Source: a virus. Taken from it: DNA of 40,569 bases. How positions within the stretch are numbered: position 1 is the stretch's first letter; each line of letters begins with the position of its first letter. The stretch lies in IMG/VR virus record IMGVR_UViG_3300043419_002109, positions 1 through 40,569 of that record. The stretch is one strand, 5' to 3'. The notes beneath the pieces are model-generated. The model saw only the letters and a program-made list of their open reading frames with translations, did not search any database and was not told where the DNA came from. Made by a program: the position numbers and the translations under genes. Positions 7,558 to 16,757 of this stretch are shown piece by piece.

Positions 7558-8497
7558 AAATAAATGATTTATTTTTATAGATTTCTCTTTCGATTTGGTC
7601 AAAATTCTTTTCAAATAAAATTTTAACAGAGTTATCAATTCTAACATTATCTATTTCATCAAATGTACCTAATGGTCTTACATACCAATGATTTGGTTTA
7701 ACATCCAAATTAATAACTTTTTGTTTATTAACAATAACAGTTATTTTTTCTTCAAAATCAAAACCTTTATAAAATAAATTTAATGATCCGTCATCAGGAT
7801 TATAATAAAAAGTATAGTGTAGATTTCTATTATAAAAATGCTCACCACCCTTAAATCTATTATACAATCCATTTGTATTTTTAAATAAAACTTTTCCGGA
7901 ATTCATAAAAATTCTTTTTGTTAAAAACTCCAAAGCGGCTGGATTCATTTTTGAAATTTCATTTTTAATAAATTCACGATTATAATTTTTGAAATTATCT
8001 GGAAGTGAGCTAACTTTAAATGACTTGAATGATCCATAAAGAAAACCATCTTCTTTACCAGTGTTTGTATAAATTACTGAATCACATTCTTCAAGTAAAT
8101 TACTGTGTTCGTTTATAAGATTTACATCTAAAAGCTCACAGTCATATTCAATATGATGAATATTTTGATAACCAAAATTTATAGCTATTTGACTAGCAAT
8201 TGAAAACATTCTATAAATGGCAAATCCATAAAAATATTTTTCAAAAAATATAGATTGAATCACATTATTATTAAATGAGAAATACTTTAAACCCAGTAGT
8301 TTGTAATCATCTGAAATATCATTTAGATAATCATAAAAATAATATTGACACTTTTTCTGAATATGTATTGGAGCATGTGAGTGTGAAATAAGAGCAACGT
8401 GAGCATCTGATTTAATTACTGAATCAATACATTTTTCTAAACACCTTTCTTGCTCTTCAGTTTTACAATAGGCGGTTACTATTATTAAATCTTTCAT
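7541..8497 (-). CDS. Glycosyltransferase-like protein (GT-A type, tentative)
   Basis: 318 residues. The N-terminus, MKDLIIVTAYCKTEEQERCLEKCIDSV, resembles the nucleotide-binding start of GT-A glycosyltransferases, and HIEYDCELLD near residue 120 could provide the acidic metal-binding pair. The C-terminal third is beta-rich. Assignment is by fold resemblance and context, since acetyltransferase and BKACE genes follow directly. A role in host or virion glycan modification is inferred. It starts 9 bases after the stop of the tagged 247-residue gene. Confidence 0.6.
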   Translation of the reverse strand: MKDLIIVTAYCKTEEQERCLEKCIDSVIKSDAHVALISHSHAPIHIQKKCQYYFYDYLNDISDDYKLLGLKYFSFNNNVIQSIFFEKYFYGFAIYRMFSIASQIAINFGYQNIHHIEYDCELLDVNLINEHSNLLEECDSVIYTNTGKEDGFLYGSFKSFKVSSLPDNFKNYNREFIKNEISKMNPAALEFLTKRIFMNSGKVLFKNTNGLYNRFKGGEHFYNRNLHYTFYYNPDDGSLNLFYKGFDFEEKITVIVNKQKVINLDVKPNHWYVRPLGTFDEIDNVRIDNSVKILFEKNFDQIEREIYKNKSFICEQNN

Positions 8498-8505
8498 TTC
8501 AATTA

Positions 8506-9249
8506 TTAATTTAAAATATCATCAATTCTTGAATTACGACTGTAACATAACTCAGATTCTCTAAATGTATAAATCTCACCATAAGTTATAACCGAACCTT
8601 TATTATTTAACATTTCACTAGCAATAAAATCGATAAAATACTTATCATCTAATTTTCTATACTTATATTCTAAAACTAAATAATCAGTAGACTTATCTTT
8701 AGGTAAAGAAACAATTGTACCAATTGGATATTTTAATAAACAAACTTCCGTGCCATCTTCGTTATAACCCCAAATCTGGGAGAAGAAATTAATAGTATCT
8801 TCTAAATAAGAAACATAAGCCATTATAGATCCTAACTTACCAGCAAAATGTATGGTAAATCTAATATACTCTTTTTCAAAAACTAAGTGTGTATTTACTT
8901 CTTTACTTTCAATAACAGTATCATTAAAAGTAATATCCATTATCTTCTCACTTTTCTGATCTCTATAAATAGATTTAGTACCAAATGGATCTTTTGATAG
9001 TTTTTCAAATAAGTCATGAAATGTTTCTTTCCTGTTAGAAGCTACTGAGAATGTAAAGTCATATCGAATAAATGGATCAATTGTTTCAACAAGTTGTTCA
9101 CCCATAGGGCTATAACCATTATTGATTTTTTGTCTAAAGATGATGTCAGGATGACCTGATCTAACATTGGAAAGTGGATAAACTGCGTAATCACTTTTTT
9201 CCAATCTTCTGTTCCAGTTAAGGATTTCTGTATCTGATAGATATCTCAT
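8506..9249 (-). CDS. Hypothetical beta-rich protein, C-terminal tag
   Basis: 247 residues starting MRYLSDTEIL. The ATG at 9249 overlaps the TAA of the preceding oxygenase gene (TAATG), which favours it over the ATG 30 bases upstream. The protein is mostly beta strand (TFSVASNRKETFHDLF, YIRFTIHFAGK) and is not recognised. It ends CYSRNSRIDDILN, a copy of the recurrent tag. Translational coupling to the 2OG oxygenase suggests a shared task. Confidence 0.7.
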   Translation of the reverse strand: MRYLSDTEILNWNRRLEKSDYAVYPLSNVRSGHPDIIFRQKINNGYSPMGEQLVETIDPFIRYDFTFSVASNRKETFHDLFEKLSKDPFGTKSIYRDQKSEKIMDITFNDTVIESKEVNTHLVFEKEYIRFTIHFAGKLGSIMAYVSYLEDTINFFSQIWGYNEDGTEVCLLKYPIGTIVSLPKDKSTDYLVLEYKYRKLDDKYFIDFIASEMLNNKGSVITYGEIYTFRESELCYSRNSRIDDILN

Positions 9250-9758
9250 TAATTTATATTTTTTTCTCTTCTTATCCAAATAACACCAATATATTTAGTA
9301 CCAGCAATTACAGGTAATCCAGCATGTGAACTATCAGGGTCCTCTGATCCATCTTCTAAAGCATTATCCCAAATTACTAATTTTCCTGTTTCCGGTTTTA
9401 TTATAGTTTTTAGTTTTGGAAATTCTGTTTCACCACCTACAAATCCATCGTTAAGATAAACTAAAGCTGTTTTTGGTCTATCTTTACCATCTTCATGTAT
9501 TTTATATTCACCATCAACATTATACTTAACAAAGTGAAAATCTTCTTGATTTTCAACAGGATATCCGGTTAATTCAGCAACATCATTTTTAATTTTATCA
9601 ACTAAAGGAGAATTTGGTTTTAACCATGTGACTTTAGCTTTTCTATAGCCTAGTTGTTTATTGTTAACACGACCAGGATTTAATTGACCAGATTCTCCTA
9701 GTCCAATCAACATACTACACTCAAGTTCAGTTAAAAAGTTTGGTATTTCTTTAATCAT
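9249..9758 (-). CDS. 2-oxoglutarate/Fe(II) oxygenase, prolyl 4-hydroxylase-like
   Basis: 169 residues covering one double-stranded beta-helix domain. The iron ligands are visible as H88-x-D90 (IHEDGKD) and H145 (SSHAGLPV), with K155 (TKYIGVIWIR) in the position that holds 2-oxoglutarate. The family uses O2 and 2-oxoglutarate to hydroxylate protein prolines or other substrates; small single-domain members are common in T4-like phages. The substrate is unknown. It overlaps the upstream gene by 8 bases and is coupled by TAATG to the tagged gene downstream. Confidence 0.88.
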   Translation of the reverse strand: MIKEIPNFLTELECSMLIGLGESGQLNPGRVNNKQLGYRKAKVTWLKPNSPLVDKIKNDVAELTGYPVENQEDFHFVKYNVDGEYKIHEDGKDRPKTALVYLNDGFVGGETEFPKLKTIIKPETGKLVIWDNALEDGSEDPDSSHAGLPVIAGTKYIGVIWIRREKNIN

Positions 9759-10029
9759 TTTTTAAAATTTGTTCTATTTTCTTATTACGATGTTCGTCTA
9801 AAGTTTCAAAATGTTTATGAAAATTCTTTTCACTTATTGGTGACCAAATATTTTTTACTTCAGACTCTATTATTAAATAAGTAGCTGGTTTTTCATAGTC
9901 TTTTGGTTCGTGACACTCATATATCTTACCCCAAGCCCATTTAGCATAATCTTGACCATACTCTTTTCCATTTACTGGAAAAGCATTTGTATTCTTTTCA
10001 AAGCAAGTTCTTTTACAATAAACTTTCAC
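9751..10029 (-). CDS. Small protein, C-terminal tag
   Basis: 92 residues, rich in Lys, Trp and Tyr, with three cysteines near the start and middle. No family is recognised; the length and beta-prone sequence fit a small SH3-like fold. It ends EHRNKKIEQILKND, a clear tag copy with a two-residue acidic tail like that of the 49-residue protein at 35423. It overlaps its neighbours by a few bases on both sides (10029/10026 and 9758/9751). Confidence 0.72.
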   Translation of the reverse strand: MKVYCKRTCFEKNTNAFPVNGKEYGQDYAKWAWGKIYECHEPKDYEKPATYLIIESEVKNIWSPISEKNFHKHFETLDEHRNKKIEQILKND

Positions 10030-10259
10030 TTAATAATTTGTCTAATTTTTTCTTCTCTTTCTTCTTCAAGAGATGATGGTTTATTTGATTTTTCCAATGT
10101 TACATTAGCCACACAAGTACAAGTTAGGAAGAAACAAAAGTAAATACCAGCATACATTTTATCATTAGACTTGATAAAGAATGGTATAACAAACATCATT
10201 AGGAATGCTAATATACCAAACACAACACCTATTCTACCTAGTATTTTTCGTTTCAACAT
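10026..10259 (-). CDS. Small two-helix membrane protein, C-terminal tag
   Basis: 77 residues with two hydrophobic segments (about 8-29, IGVVFGILAFLMMFVIPFFI, and about 37-54, AGIYFCFFLTCTCVANV) joined by a short polar loop. Both ends should then face the same side, presumably the cytoplasm given the basic N-terminus. The C-terminal tail carries the tag EREEKIRQIIK, so a tagged protein appears to be membrane-anchored with its tag exposed to the cytoplasm. It overlaps both neighbours. Confidence 0.72.
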   Translation of the reverse strand: MLKRKILGRIGVVFGILAFLMMFVIPFFIKSNDKMYAGIYFCFFLTCTCVANVTLEKSNKPSSLEEEREEKIRQIIK

Positions 10260-10503
10260 TTATTAGCTGATTTAATTTTATTTCTCTCATCAACACAGTA
10301 AAGAATCTATCTAATTCTCCTTCACTAGTAAACTCAACTACTATGGATTGTTTATAGTCTTCTTGACTAAAAAACAACCAATTTTCGTTTGTATAGATAT
10401 TTTTGTAAGTAGTAACACCAGGTATAATAACAAAACTATCTATGGGAAAGTCACCTCTCTTCATAGAAATTATCTTACCCATATTTTTAGTTATTCTCAA
10501 CAT
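10234..10503 (-). CDS. Hypothetical protein ending in TAG
   Basis: About 89 residues, no family recognised, beta-rich (SFVIIPGVTTYKNIYTNENW). Three ATGs are possible: 10512, 10503 and 10482. The last lies 4 bases after the stop of the methyltransferase gene and may be the true start. It is one of only three genes in the window ending in TAG (10236-10234), which matters because of the CUA tRNA-like gene. Readthrough would add about 23 residues before TAA. Confidence 0.6.
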   Translation of the reverse strand: MLRITKNMGKIISMKRGDFPIDSFVIIPGVTTYKNIYTNENWLFFSQEDYKQSIVVEFTSEGELDRFFTVLMREIKLNQLINVETKNTR

Positions 10504-11302
10504 AATCTCCAATTCTTATATTCGCAACATCGATATAATCTTGTTGTAATTCAAATCCCATGTAATTTCTACCTAACTTCTTAGCGGCAACAGCAGTTGT
10601 ACCAGTTCCCATAAATATATCTAAAACTAAATCACCTTTATCAGTAGCACCTTTGATAAAGTATTCAATAAGATCAACTGGGAAAACAGCAACGTGATTA
10701 TCAGCAATTCGTTTTGATTCAGATGAGATGTTTACTAATGTAGTCGGTAAAGCTCCTTTAGGGTTTGGTGCCCAGTCTTTGTACTCAATATTATCATCAC
10801 CTTCAGTTCTGGCAAATCTTTTCTTCAAAGGCTTAGTCATTCTTTTGATAGACTTCTCAGAGTATTCGGTTCTCATCTCATCAAGATTAAACTTGAATCC
10901 TTTTTCTTTAGCAAACCAAAATAAGTATTCTACTCTATCACCAAATCTGGCTCTGTTAGGTAAACTTTTTAATTTGTTCCAGAACAGTCTTTCAAACATT
11001 TTTAGACCTGTTTGTTTGTGTAGTTCTGATATTAAATCAAAGACATAAGGATGTCTGAATCCATTTTCAACTTTATCATTGATGTTAAGAATAAAAGAAC
11101 CAGTTGGTTTAATAACTCGTTCTATTTCTTTACAATAAGGTATGAACCAATTAACATAGTCTTTGGCTAAGATTCCACCATTGTCTATATAAACTTTTAA
11201 GTCAGCATAAGGCGGAGATGTTATTACCAAGTCAACAGAGTTGTCTGGTAGTTGTTTCAGTAACTCTAAAGAATCACCTTGATGAATAGCATTAATTTCC
11301 AT
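10487..11302 (-). CDS. DNA methyltransferase, beta class (N6-adenine or N4-cytosine)
   Basis: 271 residues. Motif IV, TSPPY, is at residues 29-33 and the AdoMet-binding FxGxG motif (DIFMGTGTTAVAAKKLGRNY) is near the C-terminus. The order IV before I marks the beta class. TSPPY is most often seen in N4-cytosine enzymes but occurs in N6-adenine ones. No restriction partner is adjacent, so it is an orphan, probably guarding phage DNA against host restriction. Its start codon lies within a perfect 15-bp inverted repeat (11291-11328). Confidence 0.9.
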   Translation of the reverse strand: MEINAIHQGDSLELLKQLPDNSVDLVITSPPYADLKVYIDNGGILAKDYVNWFIPYCKEIERVIKPTGSFILNINDKVENGFRHPYVFDLISELHKQTGLKMFERLFWNKLKSLPNRARFGDRVEYLFWFAKEKGFKFNLDEMRTEYSEKSIKRMTKPLKKRFARTEGDDNIEYKDWAPNPKGALPTTLVNISSESKRIADNHVAVFPVDLIEYFIKGATDKGDLVLDIFMGTGTTAVAAKKLGRNYMGFELQQDYIDVANIRIGDYVENN

Positions 11303-11328
11303 AGACGTTATATTCTATGGAAATTAAT
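11291..11328 (-). promoter_or_regulatory. Perfect inverted repeat over the methyltransferase start
   Basis: ATTAATTTCCATAGA (11291-11305) and its exact reverse complement (11314-11328) flank an 8-base loop. In mRNA the ATG and the next four codons of the methyltransferase sit in one arm. It could hide the start codon, be a self-binding operator, or block readthrough from the long gene upstream. No T-run follows, so a simple terminator is unlikely. Confidence 0.7.
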
Positions 11329-11332
11329 AAGT

Positions 11333-14300
11333 TTATCTCAATAATGTAACGTGACCATATTTCTCAAAAGATGTACCATCCGAAGTTTTGAATCTTATTC
11401 TATAAACATAAACATCTTCTTTAACTACTTCACCTTTACAAGTTCCATCCCACCCTTTTTTATAATCATTGGTTGTAAATAGTAATAATCCCCATCTATC
11501 AAATATTTCTAATTTGTAAAATCTTTGGTCTAAACCATATGATGTAAATACTGGTATAAAAACATCATTCAAATTATCATAGTTTGGAGTAAATGTATTT
11601 GGTATCGATACATTAAAATCATTTTTAACTTCTACCCACTTAGTCATCCAATCCTTACAGCCTTCAGAAGTCATTGATATTAAATTAACTTCATATCTAC
11701 CAATCTTACTAAAAATAACATTAGGGTTCACTTCATTAGAACTTAAATTTATACTTGGTATCGACCAAGTGTATGTACAAAACCCTAATGGATTTGTTTT
11801 ATTATTTAATTTTAAGTTTGGCTCGGATATTAGAATATCATCAACTATAAAGTTAGCAACTGGTTTAGAAAAAACACTTACACTTGGAGTCGATACTAAT
11901 TTAGCACCACAACCTTCAGCACTTATATAACTAAAATTAGCAGTATAAGTTCCATTTGATGTATAAGTATGAGATGTATATAATCCATAAGACTCAGTTC
12001 CATCATCAAATCTCCAAGTACCTTCACCCTCATATTTATCAGTCGTAAATACTACTTGTAACGGAGCGCATCCTGAGTTAGTATTAGTTAAAACACTGAC
12101 TGTTGGTGTTTCAGCAACAAATATATTTATCATTGAACTATCTTTACAAACATTAGTAATTGAGTTTGTCCAATAAGTAACATAGTTGTTACCAACATTA
12201 GCCGAATTAGGATTAAACATATTACCAATTACACCTGATCCAGACCAAATATAACCAGGATTCTGAACAAGTGAATTAAGATTAAATGGAAATTCATAAT
12301 CTTTACAATAAACGGATTTAGGATATTTATCAAAATCAGCAGAGATAAACTTCTCAATATTAATCGTTGTTTGAGCGTATGCTATACAAGGACCAGCAGT
12401 AATACTATAATTAACTACATTGTTTCCAATCGTTCCATATGCTGGATTAACCAACCCAGCTAAAGTTACTAAACCATTATATCCACCAAATAGTCCACCA
12501 ATTGGTGTTACTTGTAATTGAAATGGTGAATGAGTATTACAAATAGTATTTGGTTTTGTGATTTGAGGTGATTGTAAAGAATAAACTCTTACTGAAGTTG
12601 TTGATGTACTAGGACATAAACCACTAGGAGAGGAAGCTGTATTGTGAACTAAGGTTATTGTTCCTGTGTTAGCACTATATGGAGTAAACATTGACCCATT
12701 AACACCAGGACCTGACCATGAACCAGGAAAAATCGCATAATTATTTAAGTTAATAGCTAAGCTTGTATTACATAAATCTGGTATCTGACTTGTAATAGTT
12801 GATGGTACAAACATCTCAACATTAATTAATTTTGTTTGTTGTGAGTTACAAGTACTAGTTCCTATTACATACTGAATAAAGTTATTACCAATGGCACAGA
12901 GTGATGGAGTTAAAACACCATTTGAATTAAGATAAGGAGTCGTTATCCAACTACCTGTACTTGGTGTAACTGACATTTGTATTGGAGCATCTTTACTACA
13001 AAAAGGTCCGACTAGTGTAATATTAGGCATTGGTGGATTAAGTACCGATACATTTATAGTTCTACTATCAGGACAAAGACTAGTATTAGGTGATGAACTA
13101 GTGTTATATGTTATAACATAAGTTCCAGTAATTAATCCAGTTGGATTAAATGAGTTTTGAGTAACACCTAAACCAGACCAGATACCTGTTGTGTTTTGAA
13201 CAATAGACATTAAGTTGAATGGATTACTATTAACACACATATTAGGAACTACTCCAGTTAATGAGGCAGTATTAAATGTTGAAGGATATATGTTAAATGT
13301 ATTTGTATTTACACAAGGTCCAACACTAACTACATAGTTCACAATACTACTTGATGGTGAAGATAGAGAAGGAGTAACAACACCTAAAATACTAACAGCT
13401 GAGTTATTAGACCAACTACCACCATTTGGATTAGCCGATAGTACAAACGAAGATGTGTTATTACAGAATGGTCCAGGATTTGTCATTGTAGGAATAACTG
13501 TATTTGTAACAGTTACGTTTAGTTGAGTGCTTGAAGGACAAACAGTTGGATTTGGATTAGATATAGTATTGTAGGTTAAAGTATAAACTCCACTTAACCC
13601 AACTGGACTAAATACATTGTTTATAACATTCACTCCTGACCATGATCCTGTTGCGTTCTGAACAATGTTGATTAGATTAGTAGTCGGACTGGTTACACAT
13701 AGTGGAGCTACTGAACTTGTTAAGGTTGATGGAACAAATTGATTAAGCTGAAAACTAGTAGTAGTAATAGCAGTACATCCATTCACATTGATTGCGTAAG
13801 ATACTGTGTTTGTTCCTAATGCTAAGTTAGTTGCAGTTGGTACTATAAGTCCATTAGGTATAGAAAATACACCTCCAGGAGGACTAGCAAGTATTTGATA
13901 GTTAGTTCCATTAGTACATAGGTTAGGTATAGCTGTAATGGTTGGGATAGGAGGATTGGTTGCCAACAAAGTCATTGTTCGTGTTAATGGACAATTAATG
14001 ACACTAGGAGTAATTGTGACTGAGTAAGTTATGTTTGATTGAGTTCCTACTGCAAGTGCTGGAGTTATGATAGTGTTTTGTAAGGTTGGATTGTTAGCAA
14101 ACAAAAACACATTAGGAGTCCAAGAGTAAGTGTATTGACCAATGATTGGAGGTGTAGGAAAAGTAACACCAGCAGCAAAAGCACTTCCAGCACAGATTAC
14201 TACAGATGTAGGAGATAATATAGGACTAAACGAATGTGTATTAACATTTAAGATAGTGTTATAAAGGCAAGAGCCATCAAAAGCAGATATACTATATTGA

Positions 14301-15988
14301 CCTGCTGCGAATCCATTAAAAGTGTATTGAGTAGCTGATGTAATACCTGAAGTTGAAGTATATGCTGGAGTTAAAGAAGTATTCTGTACAGCAAAGCTGA
14401 TTATTCCAGGAGGAGCTCCGGCAGCAGGTATCAAGTTGATTGTGCCTGTTCCATTATTCAAACCCGAGCAAACAGAAGTAGATGTAACCGTCATTAATCC
14501 AGGAGCAGATGTTATTAAAGTAAAGCTAACATTTGATAGACAGTTTTGTGTGTTAACATAAGTTAGATTGTACACAGCACCATTAGATGGATTAGTAACA
14601 GTATAGTTAGCCGCAGTACCTACAGATCCAGTAATAGCAGTATTTCCATTAAACCACTGAAAGTTAGAGCCACCTATAGTGTTTAGATATGCTTGACCAT
14701 TACAGAATGGCTTGTATAAGTTTTGTGTTGCTGTAGTGGCGGTTCCAATAGATACTGTAGTAGAAGCCGCACCACACATAGCATTACCTAATCCAGCAAT
14801 AGTAACAGAATAAATACCAGCGGGTAAATTAACGGCAACTGAAGAACTACCAACAACAGAGTTTGTAGAGTTAGTCCAAGTATAAGTATAACCTGAGCCA
14901 CTACCATTACCTTGTACAGTAGCTGTTCCGGAAGAACCTAAAGGACAACTAGGAGAAGATCCAATCCCAGCAATACTAATTGTTGATGTATTTAGAGTAT
15001 TAATTGCGCTTAACTGACAACCACCTTGTGATACCAATTGAACTGTATAAGTCTGACCTGGTATTGGATTTGTAACTGTCAAGACTGACAATGTTCCTTG
15101 AGGAGCAGGTATTATTCCATTAGGACCATACCATTGATAAGAGTTATAACCAGCAGGCGCGGCAATAGTAGCTACACCAGATCCAGAACAATAAGACACG
15201 GGACCTGGTATTGGACCTCCTGGTATTCCACCTAATCCTTGTCCTATTAACTGACCACCACACTGAGCATCAAAGAAAGTAGTACCATAGTGACCACCAA
15301 AGTTACAATCAGCAGTCCAAGCTTCTATTGTAACACATCCTCCAATGTAAGGAGTTAGATCAATAACCTTAACTTGCCAATTAGACATTACACCAAGTGT
15401 ACCACAAGCAGTAAAAGAAACATTAGCTACAGTACCACAATTAGCCGCTAATGTCATTGAAGAACAAGAAGCAACTGTATTACCACTACAAGCATTAAGA
15501 ACTCGTAGATATAATCCGGGTTGGTCACAACAACTATGTCCAGGGTTTTCATAATATCCAGCAAACGCAAATTGAAATAAAGTATTCAATGAAGTTACGT
15601 TGAATGTAGTTGATATTTTATTTCTAGCATAGTTGAAATTGTTATCGTTTAATTTAGCAACTCGATTACCTCCAAAAGGAGAATTACCTAATATAAATGA
15701 ACACCCTCCACCGTTGCTATTATAAGTCAATGGAGTGGATACAATAGCAAATTCATTAGCTCCTAAGTTATAAGGTGTTCCTAAATTGGCACAATTATAA
15801 TTGGCACTGGCACTATTAGCATAGTTACTTGATAAAGTCCAACCGGTAACCGCATAAGCATTACCAGCTCCTATATAAGTTCCAGGTGATGTTTGCTCAA
15901 AACCTAGATTTGTTGGACACTGAGCATTTCCAAATGTAGTTACTAAACTAAAAAGGAAACTAATAATTATTTTAGTTAGATTTTTCAT
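11333..15988 (-). CDS. Giant T9SS type B surface protein (gliding-motility C-terminal domain)
   Basis: 1551 residues. A signal peptide (MKNLTKIIISFLFSLVTTFGNA) leads to a cysteine-rich N-terminal domain, then many Thr/Ser/Gly-rich Ig-like units. Between about residues 760 and 1295 there are roughly three and a half tandem units of about 155 residues sharing QNxTGxWSGxGV and GPFCN-like anchors. A PKD-like region (about 1297-1370, WRFDDG) follows. The last ~95 residues (IPNTFTPNYDNLNDVF, FDRWGLLLF, GWDG, YVYRI) are the gliding-motility-associated domain that directs type IX secretion, type B. Such proteins are adhesins or exoenzymes of Bacteroidota; in a phage it may remodel the host surface or be virion-linked. 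It overlaps the small exported gene upstream. Confidence 0.9.
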   Translation of the reverse strand: MKNLTKIIISFLFSLVTTFGNAQCPTNLGFEQTSPGTYIGAGNAYAVTGWTLSSNYANSASANYNCANLGTPYNLGANEFAIVSTPLTYNSNGGGCSFILGNSPFGGNRVAKLNDNNFNYARNKISTTFNVTSLNTLFQFAFAGYYENPGHSCCDQPGLYLRVLNACSGNTVASCSSMTLAANCGTVANVSFTACGTLGVMSNWQVKVIDLTPYIGGCVTIEAWTADCNFGGHYGTTFFDAQCGGQLIGQGLGGIPGGPIPGPVSYCSGSGVATIAAPAGYNSYQWYGPNGIIPAPQGTLSVLTVTNPIPGQTYTVQLVSQGGCQLSAINTLNTSTISIAGIGSSPSCPLGSSGTATVQGNGSGSGYTYTWTNSTNSVVGSSSVAVNLPAGIYSVTIAGLGNAMCGAASTTVSIGTATTATQNLYKPFCNGQAYLNTIGGSNFQWFNGNTAITGSVGTAANYTVTNPSNGAVYNLTYVNTQNCLSNVSFTLITSAPGLMTVTSTSVCSGLNNGTGTINLIPAAGAPPGIISFAVQNTSLTPAYTSTSGITSATQYTFNGFAAGQYSISAFDGSCLYNTILNVNTHSFSPILSPTSVVICAGSAFAAGVTFPTPPIIGQYTYSWTPNVFLFANNPTLQNTIITPALAVGTQSNITYSVTITPSVINCPLTRTMTLLATNPPIPTITAIPNLCTNGTNYQILASPPGGVFSIPNGLIVPTATNLALGTNTVSYAINVNGCTAITTTSFQLNQFVPSTLTSSVAPLCVTSPTTNLINIVQNATGSWSGVNVINNVFSPVGLSGVYTLTYNTISNPNPTVCPSSTQLNVTVTNTVIPTMTNPGPFCNNTSSFVLSANPNGGSWSNNSAVSILGVVTPSLSSPSSSIVNYVVSVGPCVNTNTFNIYPSTFNTASLTGVVPNMCVNSNPFNLMSIVQNTTGIWSGLGVTQNSFNPTGLITGTYVITYNTSSSPNTSLCPDSRTINVSVLNPPMPNITLVGPFCSKDAPIQMSVTPSTGSWITTPYLNSNGVLTPSLCAIGNNFIQYVIGTSTCNSQQTKLINVEMFVPSTITSQIPDLCNTSLAINLNNYAIFPGSWSGPGVNGSMFTPYSANTGTITLVHNTASSPSGLCPSTSTTSVRVYSLQSPQITKPNTICNTHSPFQLQVTPIGGLFGGYNGLVTLAGLVNPAYGTIGNNVVNYSITAGPCIAYAQTTINIEKFISADFDKYPKSVYCKDYEFPFNLNSLVQNPGYIWSGSGVIGNMFNPNSANVGNNYVTYWTNSITNVCKDSSMINIFVAETPTVSVLTNTNSGCAPLQVVFTTDKYEGEGTWRFDDGTESYGLYTSHTYTSNGTYTANFSYISAEGCGAKLVSTPSVSVFSKPVANFIVDDILISEPNLKLNNKTNPLGFCTYTWSIPSINLSSNEVNPNVIFSKIGRYEVNLISMTSEGCKDWMTKWVEVKNDFNVSIPNTFTPNYDNLNDVFIPVFTSYGLDQRFYKLEIFDRWGLLLFTTNDYKKGWDGTCKGEVVKEDVYVYRIRFKTSDGTSFEKYGHVTLLR

Positions 15989-16220
15989 CTTTCCTCCTAA
16001 CTATAAAAAACTTTTGATTTATGTAATCTCGTTTAAGTTGTTTGAGGTGGTTCTCTAATTCTTGACCAACTACATTATTAAACTTTAGTCTTTCTCTTAC
16101 TTCGGATTCATTAAATCCTTTTAAGGAGTCGATTGGATGTTTATCCATATCTGGTGTGAATGATTGTGAGCGTACCACAAAACTAAGCATCATCACCAAC
16201 GCTATTGATATCTTTTTCAT
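15972..16220 (-). CDS. Small exported protein
   Basis: 82 residues with a signal peptide (MKKISIALVMMLSFVVRSQ) and about 60 mainly helical, charged residues. No lipobox is present, so it should be released to the periplasm after cleavage. It is the first gene of a two-gene unit with the giant T9SS protein and overlaps it by 17 bases, which suggests it helps fold, escort or anchor that protein. It has its own TATATATAA element and sits behind a terminator. Confidence 0.7.
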   Translation of the reverse strand: MKKISIALVMMLSFVVRSQSFTPDMDKHPIDSLKGFNESEVRERLKFNNVVGQELENHLKQLKRDYINQKFFIVRRKDEKSN

Positions 16221-16223
16221 ATT

Positions 16224-16234
16224 TTATATATAAG
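16224..16234 (-). promoter_or_regulatory. TATATA-type element before the T9SS unit
   Basis: CTTATATATAA on the minus strand, three bases before the ATG at 16220. It resembles the elements at 18763, 20390, 28567, 38428 and 39934, and the T4 late promoter core TATAAATA in composition. Confidence 0.5.
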
Positions 16235-16239
16235 AAGAT

Positions 16240-16279
16240 AAAAAAAATATCCACTCAATGTTGATTATATTGAGTGGAT
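16240..16279 (-). terminator. Rho-independent terminator
   Basis: On the minus strand ATCCACTCAAT (16279-16269) pairs perfectly with ATTGAGTGGAT (16259-16249), followed by ATTTTTTTTA. It follows the gene ending at 16305 and precedes the promoter of the exported-protein/T9SS unit. Confidence 0.88.
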
Positions 16280-16304
16280 CGTATGTTATATTTAGGGAAT
16301 GAAA

Positions 16305-16757
16305 TTATTTACCTAATCCAAAGACACCGAGAATCTTATTTAGTTTATTATCACGATAAGTTGATATACTAATACCCTTAGCAATACCATCTAAAGCATC
16401 TTCAACTACTTTTTCGGACGGCTTCATATCTTGACAATATTTATCCATTATTACTTTTCTAAATTCAGAAATAATTTCTTTCAATTCGGATTGACCACCA
16501 TAGATATAGAAAACACCATTTGGAAGTTTCTCACTTCTAACCCAGATAGAAGGAGCAGATTCTAATACCCAAGTACCACTATTACTTAATGTATACTTAA
16601 CTTCTGCCTCGTATTTTGTACCATCTTCAGCAATAGCATAATACTCACGATGATAACTTCTTTTATCAACAGAACCTTTATCAATCCATTCTAACTCTGA
16701 GTTTTTAGTTGATTGTATCAGATTTTCTACAATCATTATCACTTTATCGTTTATCAT
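16305..16757 (-). CDS. Hypothetical protein, internalised C-terminal tag
   Basis: 150 residues, alpha/beta, not recognised. The tag-like sequence TYRDNKLNKIL lies just before the end but is followed by seven extra residues (GVFGLGK), the longest tail of any copy. Upstream it overlaps the 70-residue SH3-like gene by ATGA (16757/16754). A strong terminator follows. Confidence 0.7.
   Translation of the reverse strand: MINDKVIMIVENLIQSTKNSELEWIDKGSVDKRSYHREYYAIAEDGTKYEAEVKYTLSNSGTWVLESAPSIWVRSEKLPNGVFYIYGGQSELKEIISEFRKVIMDKYCQDMKPSEKVVEDALDGIAKGISISTYRDNKLNKILGVFGLGK

Noticed and set aside
7558-7647. ATG-initiated 305-residue form of the BKACE protein
   Set aside because: The extra 30 residues are another reading of the upstream glycosyltransferase-like gene, and family members begin near the GTG at 7557.
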